A stretch of DNA of 64,000 nt from Macrostomum hystrix (lineage: Eukaryota; Platyhelminthes; Macrostomidae), in the NCBI GenBank assembly GCA_950097015.1, contig CATNEN010000012.1, forward strand, positions 613,501 to 677,500, in the 5' to 3' direction. Numbering within the stretch: the stretch's first letter is position 1; every line of letters begins with the position of its first letter. Below, in pieces: positions 33,960 to 46,800 of this stretch. Under the pieces are notes generated by a model, which was not told the DNA's origin, did not search any database, and saw only the letters and a list, made by a program, of their open reading frames with translations. The translations under genes were made by a program, and so were the position numbers.

Positions 33960-36900
33960 CAAGTGGCGCTGATGATGCTGGACAAAATCCGACTGAGGAT
34001 GGAGCTGGTGGCGGCACCTCAACTCGACTGGCCTTGGTGAAGGCCCAGGTGAGAAGCTTGTTGCCAATTGGGATTCGGCACGGTGCTCATTGAGGGTGGA
34101 TAGTCACTGCAGGTTAAGCAGTGCTCATTGAGGGTGGATAGTCACTGCAGGTTAAGCAGTGCTCATTGAGGGTGGATAGTCACTGCAGGTTAAGCAGTGC
34201 TCATTGAGGGTGGATAGTCACTGCAGGTTAAGCAGTGGTCATTGTGGATAAAACACTGCAGGTTAAGCAGTGGTCATTGTGGATAAAACACTGCATGCTC
34301 AGCAGTTGCTTTGAGCAAGACCTTATCCCTTCCCTTGCCAGAATGTAAATCTCAGCATGGCATTTTGTTGAGCTTGCTTTCAGCGAGAGGCCTTCCTATC
34401 ATTCACCCCCGTCTCTATTATCTAATAAATAATTCGTTAGCTGATACCTATGGGTAAATGAGAGAGGGGCTTTGCTGACCCAGCTGCATGTTTGGCAACT
34501 CACTGCATGCAAGATTTGGCTGGCTAACAGCAGAATGGTTTAATGTGCCACGTGAGAGCTTAGGTGCTGAAATCTATCTATCCTTTGGTCAGTCATAAAA
34601 GGCTTCCACTGTCTCAGTAGCTGCTCGTGATGATGATTTTAAAGGCATTTATTTCATTTCTGCCTCTGCACACATTGCCTTCACAGTGTTCAGGATATCA
34701 CAGTTGGCTATCTATTTTTTCTATATTTAATTAATTATTAAAGTTTTTCTGTATCCTGTACGATAGAACTTGAACACTATCGCTTAGGTGTGTAAAATGT
34801 GTAAGTCAGACATGAAGCTATAAAGGGTGAGATCTGGAGGTCTGAAGGATGAGATCTGGAGGTCTGAAGGATGAGATCCGGAGGTGTGAAGAGTGAGATC
34901 CGCAGGTGTGAAGTGTTAGATCTGGAGGTGTGAAGAGTTAGATCTGGAGGTGTGAAGAGTTAGATCTGGAGGTGTGAAGAGTTAGATCTGGAGGTGTGAA
35001 GAGTGAGATCCGGAGGTGTGAAGATTTGATCTGGAGGTGTGAAGAGTTAGATCTGGAGGTGTGAAGAGTTAGATCTGGAGGTGTGAAGAGTTAGATCTGG
35101 AGGTGTGAAGAGTTAGATCTGGAGGTGTGAAGAGTTAGATCTGGAGGTGTGAAGAGTTAGATCTGGAGGTGTGAAGAGTTAGATCTGGAGGTGTGAAGAG
35201 TTAGCTATCCGCAGGTGTGAAGAGTTAGATCTGGAGGTGTGAAGAGTTAGATCTGGAGGTGTGAAGAGTTAGATCTGGAGGTGTGAAGAGTGAGATCCGG
35301 AGGTGTGAAGATTTGATCTGGAGGTGTGAAGAGTTAGATCTGGAGGTGTGAAGAGTTAGATCTGGAGGTGTGAAGAGTTAGCTATCCGCAGGTGTGAAGA
35401 GTTAGATCTGGAGGTGTGAAGAGTTAGATCTGGAGGTGTGAAGAGTTAGATCTGGAGGTGTGAAGAGTTAGATCTGGAGGTGTGAAGAGTTAGATCTGGA
35501 GGTGTGAAGAGTTAGATCAGGAGGTGTGAAGAGTTAGCTATCCGCAGGTGTGAAGAGTTAGATCTGGAGGTGTGAAGAGTTAGATCTGGAGGTGTGAAGA
35601 GTTAGATCTGGAGGTGTGAAGAGTGAGATCCGGAGGTGTGAAGATTTGATCTGGAGGTGTGAAGAGTTAGATCTGGAGGTGTGAAGAGTTAGATCTGGAG
35701 GTGTGAAGAGTTAGCTGTCAGCAGCACTAGAGTGGCGAAGACAGCACTAGAGTGGCGAATGAACCAGAATAAATGGATGTCTAAAGGTTATAGGTGCCGC
35801 CAGACAGTTGATGCAAAGATAATAGGGGGGACACGTGACGCGTCACTTGGGTTTCGGGTAGGCAGAATTACTGACACCTGGAGGCAGTCCCAGAGGGTAA
35901 AGTGCCATCTTCAGTTTTAATCCTAAAGATTTTGCGCGTAAAAAAGTGAATTTAGACTTTGGGTTAAAATGACTTGTCCCAAAATTGACTTGCGCGGATC
36001 GAAGCCTGAATGAGAAAGGCCTGAAAAAGATGGGATGGAGACAACCAACTAACGGTATCTCTGGTTGCTAGGCAGCTGTGAGGCCACCTTCATCTGGGCC
36101 CGCAATTAGGCCGAGTCCGAGTCGGAGGGTGGTCGAAGTGTGAGCACGAGCTGCTCGCCGAGGAGGGGGCAGTGCGGCTTGAGGAAGCAGTCGGCTGGGT
36201 GGAGGCTGCGAAATTTCTCATTTCCCTATACTTTCCTCTTCCCATAGTTCGGGAAGTTTCTTTCCTCAGCAGCGGAGGGGGGTTGGTAATTTATGGCGCC
36301 GAGAGAATCGCGGTAAACATGCTCGTGAGAGCACTTCTCTCTCTACTCTTCCCGTTTCGCTTCTCTCCTTCCAATTGGCCGGCACCAGGTTTGTGTCAAA
36401 TGAAACAAGCGGCCGAATCGAAAAATGATTAACCGCTTTGCCACAATTGTCTGATCAAGGACATGAGAATCTACTCATATTGCACTTTTGTGGATTAAAG
36501 GAAGCACTTTGGTTTGAGACGTAGTTAAACAAATGACGGCCAGAAGTCTTGGTACACAAGTCGTGTTGTACTTTCAGTAGTAGATTCGTGTCTCAAATTT
36601 TTTTTATAGAAATTATATTCTTTTATTCGCGACTTCAGGTCTTGGCGAGAGAGGGGTCAGGGGAGGTTGGGAAGAAGATCTGGAAAGATTGGGAAGAAGA
36701 TCTGGGGAGATTGGGAAGAAGATCTGTGAAGGGTGGGAAGTAGATTTGGGGAGGGTGGGAAATAGATATGGGGAGGGTGGGAAGTAGATATGGGGAGGGT
36801 GGGAAGTAGATCTGGGGAGGGTGGGAAGATCTGGGGAGGGTGGGAAGATCTGGGGAGGTGGGTAGATCTGGGGAGGGTGGGTAGATCTGGGGAGGGTGGG

Positions 36901-39900
36901 TAGATCTGGGTAGGGTGGGAAGATCTGGGGAGGTCGGGAAGATCTGGGAGGGTGGGAAGATCTGGGGAGGTCGGGAAGATCTGGGAGGGTGGGAAGATCT
37001 AGGTAGAGTTTTACAACATTCCTGCAAGTCGTAAAATTGAATTGGTGTGAAGCGGCCTCTCACTCACTCGCGACTGTCGCTGCCAGCAGTGCACGGCACA
37101 ATGGCCTCTCTGACCTCCTCAGCCATGCCTGTCTGCGCTGCATTTCACACACGCCATAGGCTACCGCAAGCATGCGGCCTCCACGACAATGCCAGTTGGT
37201 CGCAGTTGTTCCCCGCACAAATTTCGCATCTTTTTCCCCTGGCCCTAGAATCTAGGCAAATGTATAACAACTTCGAGCCAAGGTGGATTACCAGAGAGGG
37301 CCAGAAATCAACAGGGGAGATTAGTAAGTGAAGGTGGTGACTGCTGCCCCACCCTCAGGCCTTTGGGAATAGTGACAGTGGCGGAATGGCAGAAGCCGCA
37401 ACAAATGCTAGGGGGGTACCGAATGTTCCTGGACTTTGGTTTCTAAAGCCACCATCATAGTCCTGTCCTTCATATCCCTATTCCCCCCAAATCCCATCCG
37501 CTCCCTGCGAAATGCCCAAGCTAGCGAAAGAGTGGGAGACAGGCGATGCAACACCGCCTGGGAATAAATTATCTTAACTCCGGATAGGGGGTGGCTGCGG
37601 CGGAGCGGGGTTGGCTGAGTCGAAGAACGCTTCTGGGAATTGGCGGGAAAGGAAGCGGAGGATAATCTATAAAGTGGTCCGAAGCAACCCTCCCTTCCCG
37701 GGCTTTGTCACGGTGGAGGCTCAGCTGGTGAACGGAAGAATGTCGGACAGCGGCAGCCAGCGTCATTCCAGCTCCGCTGCCTCGGCCTCGAACCCTCCGC
37801 AGGTTGAACACCTGCTGGGACTTCGGCGCAACGCTAGCGCCGATGGCGGCGGTGGCGGCGCCGGTTATGACAGCGACGGAGGCGGCGAGGACACCGGCGT
37901 CGCGCGACTGTGGCGCCGGGCCTTCAGCGGGCTGAAGCTGGCCAAGGACAAGGTAAGGCTTTCCCGGATTTCCCGTGGCGATTCCATGGGTTCAGCTGGA
38001 GATGGAAACCTGAATGTGCAATCTTAGGCTATGAAATGAAAGTAATAATAGTAATGGGGGGTCGGTGGCAGAGTGGTTAACGCGTTTGCCTCGCGCACCA
38101 AGGTCCCTAAGTTCGATTCCGCGGCGAGGCCACATTTATTTGGGAGCTTGTCGTGTCATCTGGGCGCTCAGGGATCAGCGGAATTAACCGAATCCCGGGT
38201 GTAACCCACAGTCTCATGATGCAGCCAAAAGTTATGGAACTTACACCAACCAAATTTCAGTCTAACAAGAAGAAGAAGGACTCCTCAATGGAATCAGAAG
38301 GTGAGATTGCTGTCTGGAGGTCGGCAATTGGCTAGTCAAGTGTTTGGCCTCGACCAAAATCAAAATCAACTCAATCGGTCCGAAATTGTGCGCCCCACAA
38401 AATTATGGCATTGGGGTAGAGGGACCCCTTGGACTCCCTCCGTGTCTCCTCCATCCACCACATGCCATCGTATCAAATCTGCTAAACTCATTATTCCACC
38501 CAATTTTTCATATTTATCTCTGCCTCTGATCTCCTTTGGCTGTGAGCTTTAATGCGTCAGCTTTCTGTTCCACCATTTGTCACTTTTCCAATCTTTTTTT
38601 TGACTCCATCATCAATTCCTTCCATTCATCATCTATCCGCCGCTCATGTGTCCACTCCCCTTCCATCCGCCCCTCTTCTATCCGACACTCTTCCATCCGC
38701 CCCTCTTCTATTCGCCGTTCTTCTATCCGACCCTCTTCTATCCGACCCTCTTCTATCCGACCCTCTTCTATCCGACACTCTTCCATCCGCCCCTCTTCTA
38801 TTCGCCGTTCTTCTATCCGACCCTCTTCTATCCGACACTCTTCCATCCGCCCCTCTTCTATTCGCCGTTCTTCTATCCGACCCTCTTCTATCCGACACTC
38901 TTCCATCCGCCCCTCTTCTATTCGCCGTTCTTCTATCCGACCCTCTTCTATCCGACACTCTTCTATCCGCCCCTCTTCTATTCGCCGTTCTTCTATCCGA
39001 CCCTCTTCTATCCGACACTCTTCTATCCGACACTCTTCTAGCCGACACTCTTCTAGCCGACACTCTTCTAGCCGACACTCTTCTAGCCGACACTCTTCTA
39101 GCCGACACTCTTCTAGCCGACACTCTTCTAGCCGACCCTCTTCTATCCGACACTCTTCTAGCCGACACTCTTCTAGCCGCCCACCTCTATCCGCCCACCT
39201 CTATCCGCCCACCTCTATCCGCCCACCTCTATCCGCCCACCTCTATCCGCCCACCTCTATCCGCCCACCTCTATCCTCCCGCTTCTATCCGCCCCTCTTC
39301 CCCCACCCTCTCCATGCAGTTGTTTCCGCCTGCAGTGGTTCCCCAATCACCCCGCAGACATTGACCCGGTGTACAGCCTGCTGAAGCATGCTGCCGACCG
39401 CGGCACGCAGAAGTGTCAGGCCTCCTGCTGCTCGCAGTCAGACCGAGCCGCCTCGGCAGCCGGTGAGTGAGTCGTCTCAGTGCCGATCTCCCAGCTAGCA
39501 GCTTCAACAAGTAGATTTAGAAAATTAGCATTTAAATAAGTTTTGAGTTTGAGTTTTATCGTCTGCCAAAACCTTTTTCCGCTTCGTAGCTACCTAGAGC
39601 TGCACTTTAGCATAGAACAATTTAGCCAAGAAATCTACTAACAATAATAAGTACTCTAGCTTGACGAGAGAAACTTCTCACTGCAGGGACTTTGTTTAAC
39701 TTTGCCTGTCTGTTAAACCGCCTCGTCATTTTTTTCATTTTCCGCTTGGCTGAGATTTTAGAGTTGTGTGCCTCTGGTCCTTCTCCCCCACCAGTGTGCC
39801 TCTGGCCCTTCTCCCCCCACCCGTGTGCCTCTGGTCCTTCTCCCCCCACCAGTGTGCCTCTGGTCCTTCTCCCCCCACCAGTGTGCCTCTGGTCCTTCTC

Positions 39901-42900
39901 CCCAACCCGTGTGCCTCTCTGGTCCTTCTCCCCCCACCCGTGTGCCTCTCTGGTCCTTCTCCCCCACCCGTGTGCCTCTCTGGTCCTTCTCCCCCACCAG
40001 TGTGCCTCTGGTCCTTCTCCCCCCACCAGTGTGCCTCTGGTCCTTCTCCCCCCACCAGTGTGCCTCTGGTCCTTCTCCCCCCACCAGTGTGCCTCTGGTC
40101 CTTCTCCCCCCACCAGTGTGCCTCTGGTCCTTCTCCCCCCACCAGTGTGCCTCTGGTCCTTCTCCCCCAACCCGTGTGCCTCTCTGGTCCTTCTCCCCCC
40201 ACCCGTGTGCCTCTGGTCCTTCTCCCCCCACCCGTTTGCCTCTGGTCCTTCTCCCCCCCACCAGTGTGCCTTTGGTCCTTCTCCCCCCACCCGTGTGCCT
40301 CTGTTCCTTCTCCCCCCTTAACAGTGTGCCTCTGGTCCTTCTCCCCCTTAACAGTGTGCCTCTGGTCCTTCTCCCCCCACCCGTGTGTCGTCTGTCTGTC
40401 CACCAATAGCTCTCTTGGGTCTCATTTTAGCCGCATTGGTTTCTCTTCCATGCAGTCTTGGCCTCTTTAAATATTAGAATATTTTCATTAATCTATTTTC
40501 CTCAGCTTAGGCTAGCAGTTTCCTTTTTCTTCCCAACCCCTATTCGCATATCCCATTTCTCGCCAAGTGGTTCAGAATTGATCAGCTCAGAGTCTGGGCC
40601 TGCTATCCCAGGCCAGTGGGCAGCCCCGTGGGTTCTTATTAGAGCATACATAATTTTCGAAATGGACTTCCCACCAAGAACTTCGCCTCTTCTATTCTCT
40701 AATGACCCCCTGGCCATCACTTTAATCATATGACTTCAAGACTTTTGAGTCTAGTGCTCCGGATTGAGCATGAGCGCGGAGCTAGCGGGTGCAACTCAAA
40801 AACTTTGTTATGATAAAGTCCAGTGCAATATAACTTTACGATTTGAGTTCATATGGCAGTGGCGGGTAAATAGTCTATGGGAAATATGCAATCTTAATGA
40901 CTTTGAAATGACAAATTACTTTAATTTTCTTACGAGTACTTTAGAGTTTAGTAAGGCTGGGGTGTCACGATACAAGTCAGGTAGCTCTGACTCATAATTC
41001 ATAATCGTCACAGAACGTGCCAAAATGTCTCTTAGTATGCTAACACAAATATCCTTAGGGCGCTTTTAGTTGCATATCGATAAGACTGACCTTATGGAGA
41101 TCATGAAGCTTGTTCAATTGATTCGACCAGTTCTTGATGGTTCATAGCATAGTTTAATGGACTCCTGCCTCCCCGCTGCTTCCCCCCGCTGCTTCCCGAG
41201 AAACCCCACCGCTTCCCGAGAAACCCGACTGCTTCCTGAGAAGCCCCACTGCTTCCCGAGAAACCCCACCGCTTCCCGAGAAACCCCACTGCTTCCTGAG
41301 AAGCCCCACTGCTTCCCGAGAAACCCCACCGCTTCCCGAGAAACCCCACTGCTTCCTGAGAAGCCCCACTGCTTCCCGAGAAACCCCACCGCTTCCCGAG
41401 AAACCCCACTGCTTCATGAGAAACCCCACTGCTTCCTGAGAAGCCCCACTGCTTCCCGAGAAACCCCACCGCTTCCCGAGAAACCCCACTGCTTCCTGAG
41501 AAGCCCCACTGCTTCCCGAGAAACCCCACCGCTTCCCGAGAAACCCCACTGCTTCATGAGAAACCCCACTGCTTCCTGAGAAACCCCACTGCTTCCCGAG
41601 AAACCCCACTGCTTCCCGAGAAACCCCACTGCTTCCCAAGAAACCCCACTGCTTCCCGAGAAACCCCACTGCTTTCTGAGAAACCCTACTGCTTCCCGAG
41701 AAACTCCACTGCTTCCTGAGAAACCCCACTGCTTCCCGAGAAACCCCATTGCTTCCCGAGAAACCCCACTGCTTCCCGAGAAACCCCACTGCTTCCTAAG
41801 AAACCCCACTGCTTCCCGAGAAACTCCACTGCTTCCTGAGAAACCCCACTGCTTCCTGAGAAACCCCACTGCTTCCCGAGAAACCCCACTGCTTCCTGAG
41901 AAACCCCACTGCTTCCTGAGAAACCCCACTGCTTCTCGAGAAACCCCACTGCTTCCTGAGAAACCCCACTGCTTCCACAGAAACTGTTTTATTCAGCGAT
42001 AGTGTGGTGTCATCGACTTTGCGTCTGCGTGCAAGAAATAGACCCGACTAACTGCCCCAGCGACTAACGGCAGGTACACATGCTTCTCAAATTGCCCATT
42101 AGCACAATAACCTTCTAGCATATTTTGTGTCATCGGAAATTAGTTAGCACAGTGTTACTGCATCTTGTTAGCATGCCAGTATTTTCCTGCTAATTATTAA
42201 CGGTTTGATGTTGCTCCTCGATGTCGGCTTCTTTTGAACTAACCGAGTGCGTTTCGTCCTATTGAGTTTTTTTGCTTTGTCTAGCGAATGTCGTTAGCAG
42301 CATGCTCTTTTGAGGTCCGTGCCCTGTTCTTTTTTATTATAATAGGCATCTCTGATTGTAAGAGGTGCTAACGATGGCTTCTGGAATCTATTTCTGAATA
42401 CCTTTTTGAATTTTAGAGCAGGCATGATTTCTTGGAAATTCTATTATAAAGCCCGCTCGGGCTGATCAGATTAGCAGAAGCTGTCTTTTGCACCTCGCAT
42501 AAGACTCGCATAGAAAGCATTGTTGACCTGCCAGCCTCAAGTGATGCCCATTTCACAGCGGCTAAGTGTCAGTGCCTCTGCCACAGTCAGCAGCAGCAGC
42601 AGCAGCACGGCTGCGGGGATACTGACTGCAGTGGCTGCGGCGGCAGCGTAGTCTGGGCCGCCAAAGGACGAGTTGCCTCAGTCAGCAGCAGCAGCAGCAG
42701 CAGCAGATGTGCTTCAAAGAAGACCTGAAAAGTTTCAGCTGACGGACTTTTTTCCTGCGAAAATATTTTGTTTCATTTGATGCTAGGCTGTTGTTTAACT
42801 AGGCTAGGAATTTTTGGGTAACATTCTGTTAGTTTATCATCGTCCTAAATAAAAGGAAATTCAATAATAAACTATTTTGGGATCTACTTATAAGCAGAAG

Positions 42901-43754
42901 AGAAAATTCACAGCCTTCTGGTGCTTCAGAATCGGTTAAATATTTTGCAACAATGTTCCTATGTGATTTGAAGATGAATTTATTTTAAATGTCTGCCCTA
43001 TTTGTGTAGCTCGTGTGAAATTTTTTTCCTTCACCAAAAATCAATCAGTTTGAAATCGTCTTCGGAAAAAAACACGATGCCCCATTATTGTGACTCGCTT
43101 GTGTCCTCAAAAGTACAGATTTTATGCTCCGCCTTGACCCTAAATAAAGCATCGAAACTGCAGTTTATCCCAGCCAAATCCCTTTGAGTTTTCGGAGATT
43201 GTTCCGACTGTTCCGAGAAGCAGTTTTGTAGCTGCTTCACGATAAAAATGCTTTGGAATTGTGTCGAATTCAAGCAGATCACCTACTCGTCGGACACATT
43301 AGATAAATTTGAGTATGTGTGAGCATTAAAACCACTTAGTCATTTCGGTTAAAAATGCGGAACACGCTAACACGAAGCAGCACAAGCGGTGTTCTCAGCC
43401 CAACAAGCTGCACACTCTACTAGCAGTAGAGTAGGCGCCGACATGCAATCTGAATGTCGAATTTCATAATTAAAATGAAAATGGCCGTTTGTTACCTTTG
43501 ACTTCGCAATTTTCTTTGCTTCGTTTCCCGCTCACCACCTGTCTCTACCCTAAGCTCTAAGAGATTTTCTCAAAATTTAGGATTTCAAGCAACTTAGAGT
43601 TAGGGTTAGGGTTAGGGTTAGGGTTAGGGTTAACGGGGCATCTATCGAAGTGGCACGCTAAACAATTTCGCGAAAAAGTTCCTGTAATACCACTGGGACA
43701 AGTAATAAGTAACATTTTCGAAAACTATTTAAAAACGCAGCCAACATACGACAT

Positions 43755-43812
<58 letters not shown>

Positions 43813-46800
43813 TTAGACCAACAAGACGAGGTGTTGCGCTACCCCCAACTGGTATCCCCAAGCGCCGTCACAGCAACAGCAACAACAGCAAAGCTGATCC
43901 GGTTGCTAAGGACGCCAACGTGGCTGACTATTTGAATGACAATTGTCAGAGCCTGAACACCCTCACTGTGCCGCTGCCATCCTACGCATCGGATAGGAAA
44001 TACTCGCTGCCCAGTGAGTGAGGGGAGAGACAGGGGTCACTGACTGAGGGGAGGGACAGGGGTCACTGAGTGAGTGTGAGGAGGGACAGGGGTCACTGCG
44101 TGAGTGAGAGGAGGGACAGGGTTCAAATCTGCTCTGGAATCACCTGCAGCTCCGGATGCAGCCACTGGATCGGCAGGCGTGGACCGAAGGCGCCTGGACC
44201 AGCGGATGAAGAGTGTCTCGGTGGACACGGACCGGAGGGCAGGCAGCTTGGGTGAGCCACTGTGTGGCATATCTAGCCTTTGACTTGATTGCTTTTGAGT
44301 TGTTTGTGAGGCAGGTGATTGGCCAGATCGTTTCCACCTTTCAGCTCCACCTAACCCGCGCAGCAACATATCGCCTTCGCTGTCCCTCTCACCCTCGCCG
44401 TCTTTCTCTCTATCGCCTTCGCCGCCGGGTTCGGGATCGCCGTCGCCGACTCCGATGCCGCGCCGACGTTCGACGCCGCGCGCCTCACCGGGCCGAGAGT
44501 TGCCGCCAATCCCGACGACATCTCGCGCAATGGTGATGGCTGCCTCGGTCCCAATGTTTACGATGACGCCGGTCTCAACGTCAGCAACAGGCTCGAGCAT
44601 CGGCGTTGCAAGACTCCCGCGACGTCTGCCTGAAGCCCGACGCCGTAGCCAGCTGTCGAAATCCGCGACTGCGCTGCCGTCGCCGCCACCGCCTCCGAAG
44701 CCGCTGCCGTCAGCTGAAACGGCCGACAGTCATGCTGTCCGGAGGACTGCTGCTGACCCTAGCGAAGGCGCCTCGATTCGTGGAAGGTTTTGTCTTGTCC
44801 GACTGAACGCAAGGGAGTCGGACTGTGCCGAAGGTCAGATTAAAGTTCTCAATTCTCTCAAGGTCTAAAGCAGCCGATATGACGAGAAAGTGTTGCACTC
44901 ATAAACTGACTGCATAAATCAAACCCACAGGCGGCCCACTTCGTTGTGACGATTCCGTCAGCGATGAGGATTATCAAACGGCTTCTTCAGTAAGCACATT
45001 TTAGTTAAGCTCTACTCGAAAAGTTGTATTCAGTATATTATCTACACTTTTTATATCATTTTTGCAGCCTCGATTGAGTCGTGGACGAGTTGACCGAGAT
45101 TGCGATGAGCTTAGTCCTAGGTACGCGATGAACTAAGTGAACTTAAGCGAGACTAGACAGCCCACAAAAAGCTGCTTATTGGCTTGCTCTTCAATCACCC
45201 CAGCTCAATCCTGACCAATCCGAAACCCCAAACTAGCAGCTACCTCACTCCCTGCTCTTCCCCTGCTCCCTGCAGCCACCTCACTCCCTGCTCTTCCCCT
45301 GCTACCTGAAGCCACCTCACTCACTGCTCTTCCCTAAACCCGAATCTAGCAGCCACCTCACTCCCTGCTCTTCTCCTTGCTCCCTGAAGCCACCCCACTC
45401 CTTGCTCTTCCCATACCCCCTAATCTAGCAACTCACTCCCGCCTTTCTCCAAACCCTAATCTAGCAGCCACCTCACCCCCTGCTCTTCTCAAACCCCCAA
45501 TATAGCAGCCATGTCACCCCCTGCTCTTCTCAAACCCCCAATATAGCAGCCATGTCACTCCCTGCTCTTCCCAAACCCCCAATATAGCAGCCATGTCACT
45601 CCCTGCTCTTCCCAAACCCCCAATATAGCAGCCATGTCACTCCCTGCTCTTCCCAAACCCCCAATATAGCAGCCATGTCACTCCCTGCTCTTCTCAAACC
45701 CCCAATCTAGCAGCCATGTCACTCCCTGCTCTTCCCAAACCCCCAATATAGCAGCCACCTCACTCCCTGCTCTTCCCAAACCCCCAATATAGCAGCCATG
45801 TCACTCCCTGCTCTTCCCAAACCCCCAATCTAGCAGCCATGTCACTCCCTGCTCTTCTCAAACCCCCAATCTAGCAGCCATGTCACTCCCTGCTCTTCCC
45901 AAACCCCCAATATAGCAGCCACCTCACTCCCTGCTCTTCCCAAACCCCCAATATAGCAGCCATGTCACTCCCTGCTTTTCCCAAACCCCCAATATAGCAG
46001 CCACCTCACTCCCTGCTCTTCCCAAACCCCCAATATAGCAGCCATGTCACTCCCTGCTTTTCCCAAACCCCCAATATAGCAGCCACCTCACTCCCTGCTC
46101 TTCCCAAACCCCCAATATAGCAGCCATGTCACTCCCTGCTTTTCCCAAACCCCCAATATAGCAGCCATGTCACTCCCTGCTTTTCCCAAACCCCCAATAT
46201 AGCAGCCATGTCACTCCCTGCTTTTCCCAAACCCCCAATATAGCAGCCACCTCACTCCCTGCTCTTCCCAAACCCCCAATCTAGCAGCCATGTCACTCCC
46301 TGCTCTTCCCAAACCCCCAATATAGCAGCCACCTCACTCCCTGCTCTTCCCAAACCCCCAATATAGCAGCCACCTCACTCCCTGCTCTTCCCAAACCCCC
46401 AATATAGCAGCCATGTCACTCCCTGCTTTTCCCAAACCCCCAATATAGCAGCCACCTCACTCCCTGCTCTTCCCAAACCCCCAATATAGCAGCCATGTCA
46501 CTCCCTGCTTTTCCCAAACCCCCAATATAGCAGCCATGTCACTCCCTGCTTTTCCCAAACCCCCAATATAGCAGCCATGTCACTCCCTGCTTTTCCCAAA
46601 CCCCCAATATAGCAGCCACCTCACTCCCTGCTCTTCCCAAACCCCCAATCTAGCAGCCATGTCACTCCCTGCTCTTCCCAAACCCCCAATATAGCAGCCA
46701 CCTCACTCCCTGCTCTTCCCAAACCCCCAATCTAGCAGCCATGTCACTCTCACTCTTCCCCAATGCCCCAGCAACCTCACAAAAAAATTTTCCTAGCCCT

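Noticed and set aside
38060-38128. Functional tRNA gene
   Set aside because: A and B boxes are present, but the anticodon arm does not pair properly and the sequence continues into a SINE body with a simple tail.
39622-40470. Long frames on both strands over the 29-bp array
   Set aside because: Repeat artefact inside an intron of the large unknown gene.
43600-43632. Chromosome end or assembly join at a telomere
   Set aside because: Only five units, with exons of the same gene model on both sides in matching phase.
44070-44600. Minus-strand and alternative-frame ORFs over the Ser/Pro-rich exon
   Set aside because: The + strand frame has good donor and acceptor sites with consistent phase on both sides; the others do not.
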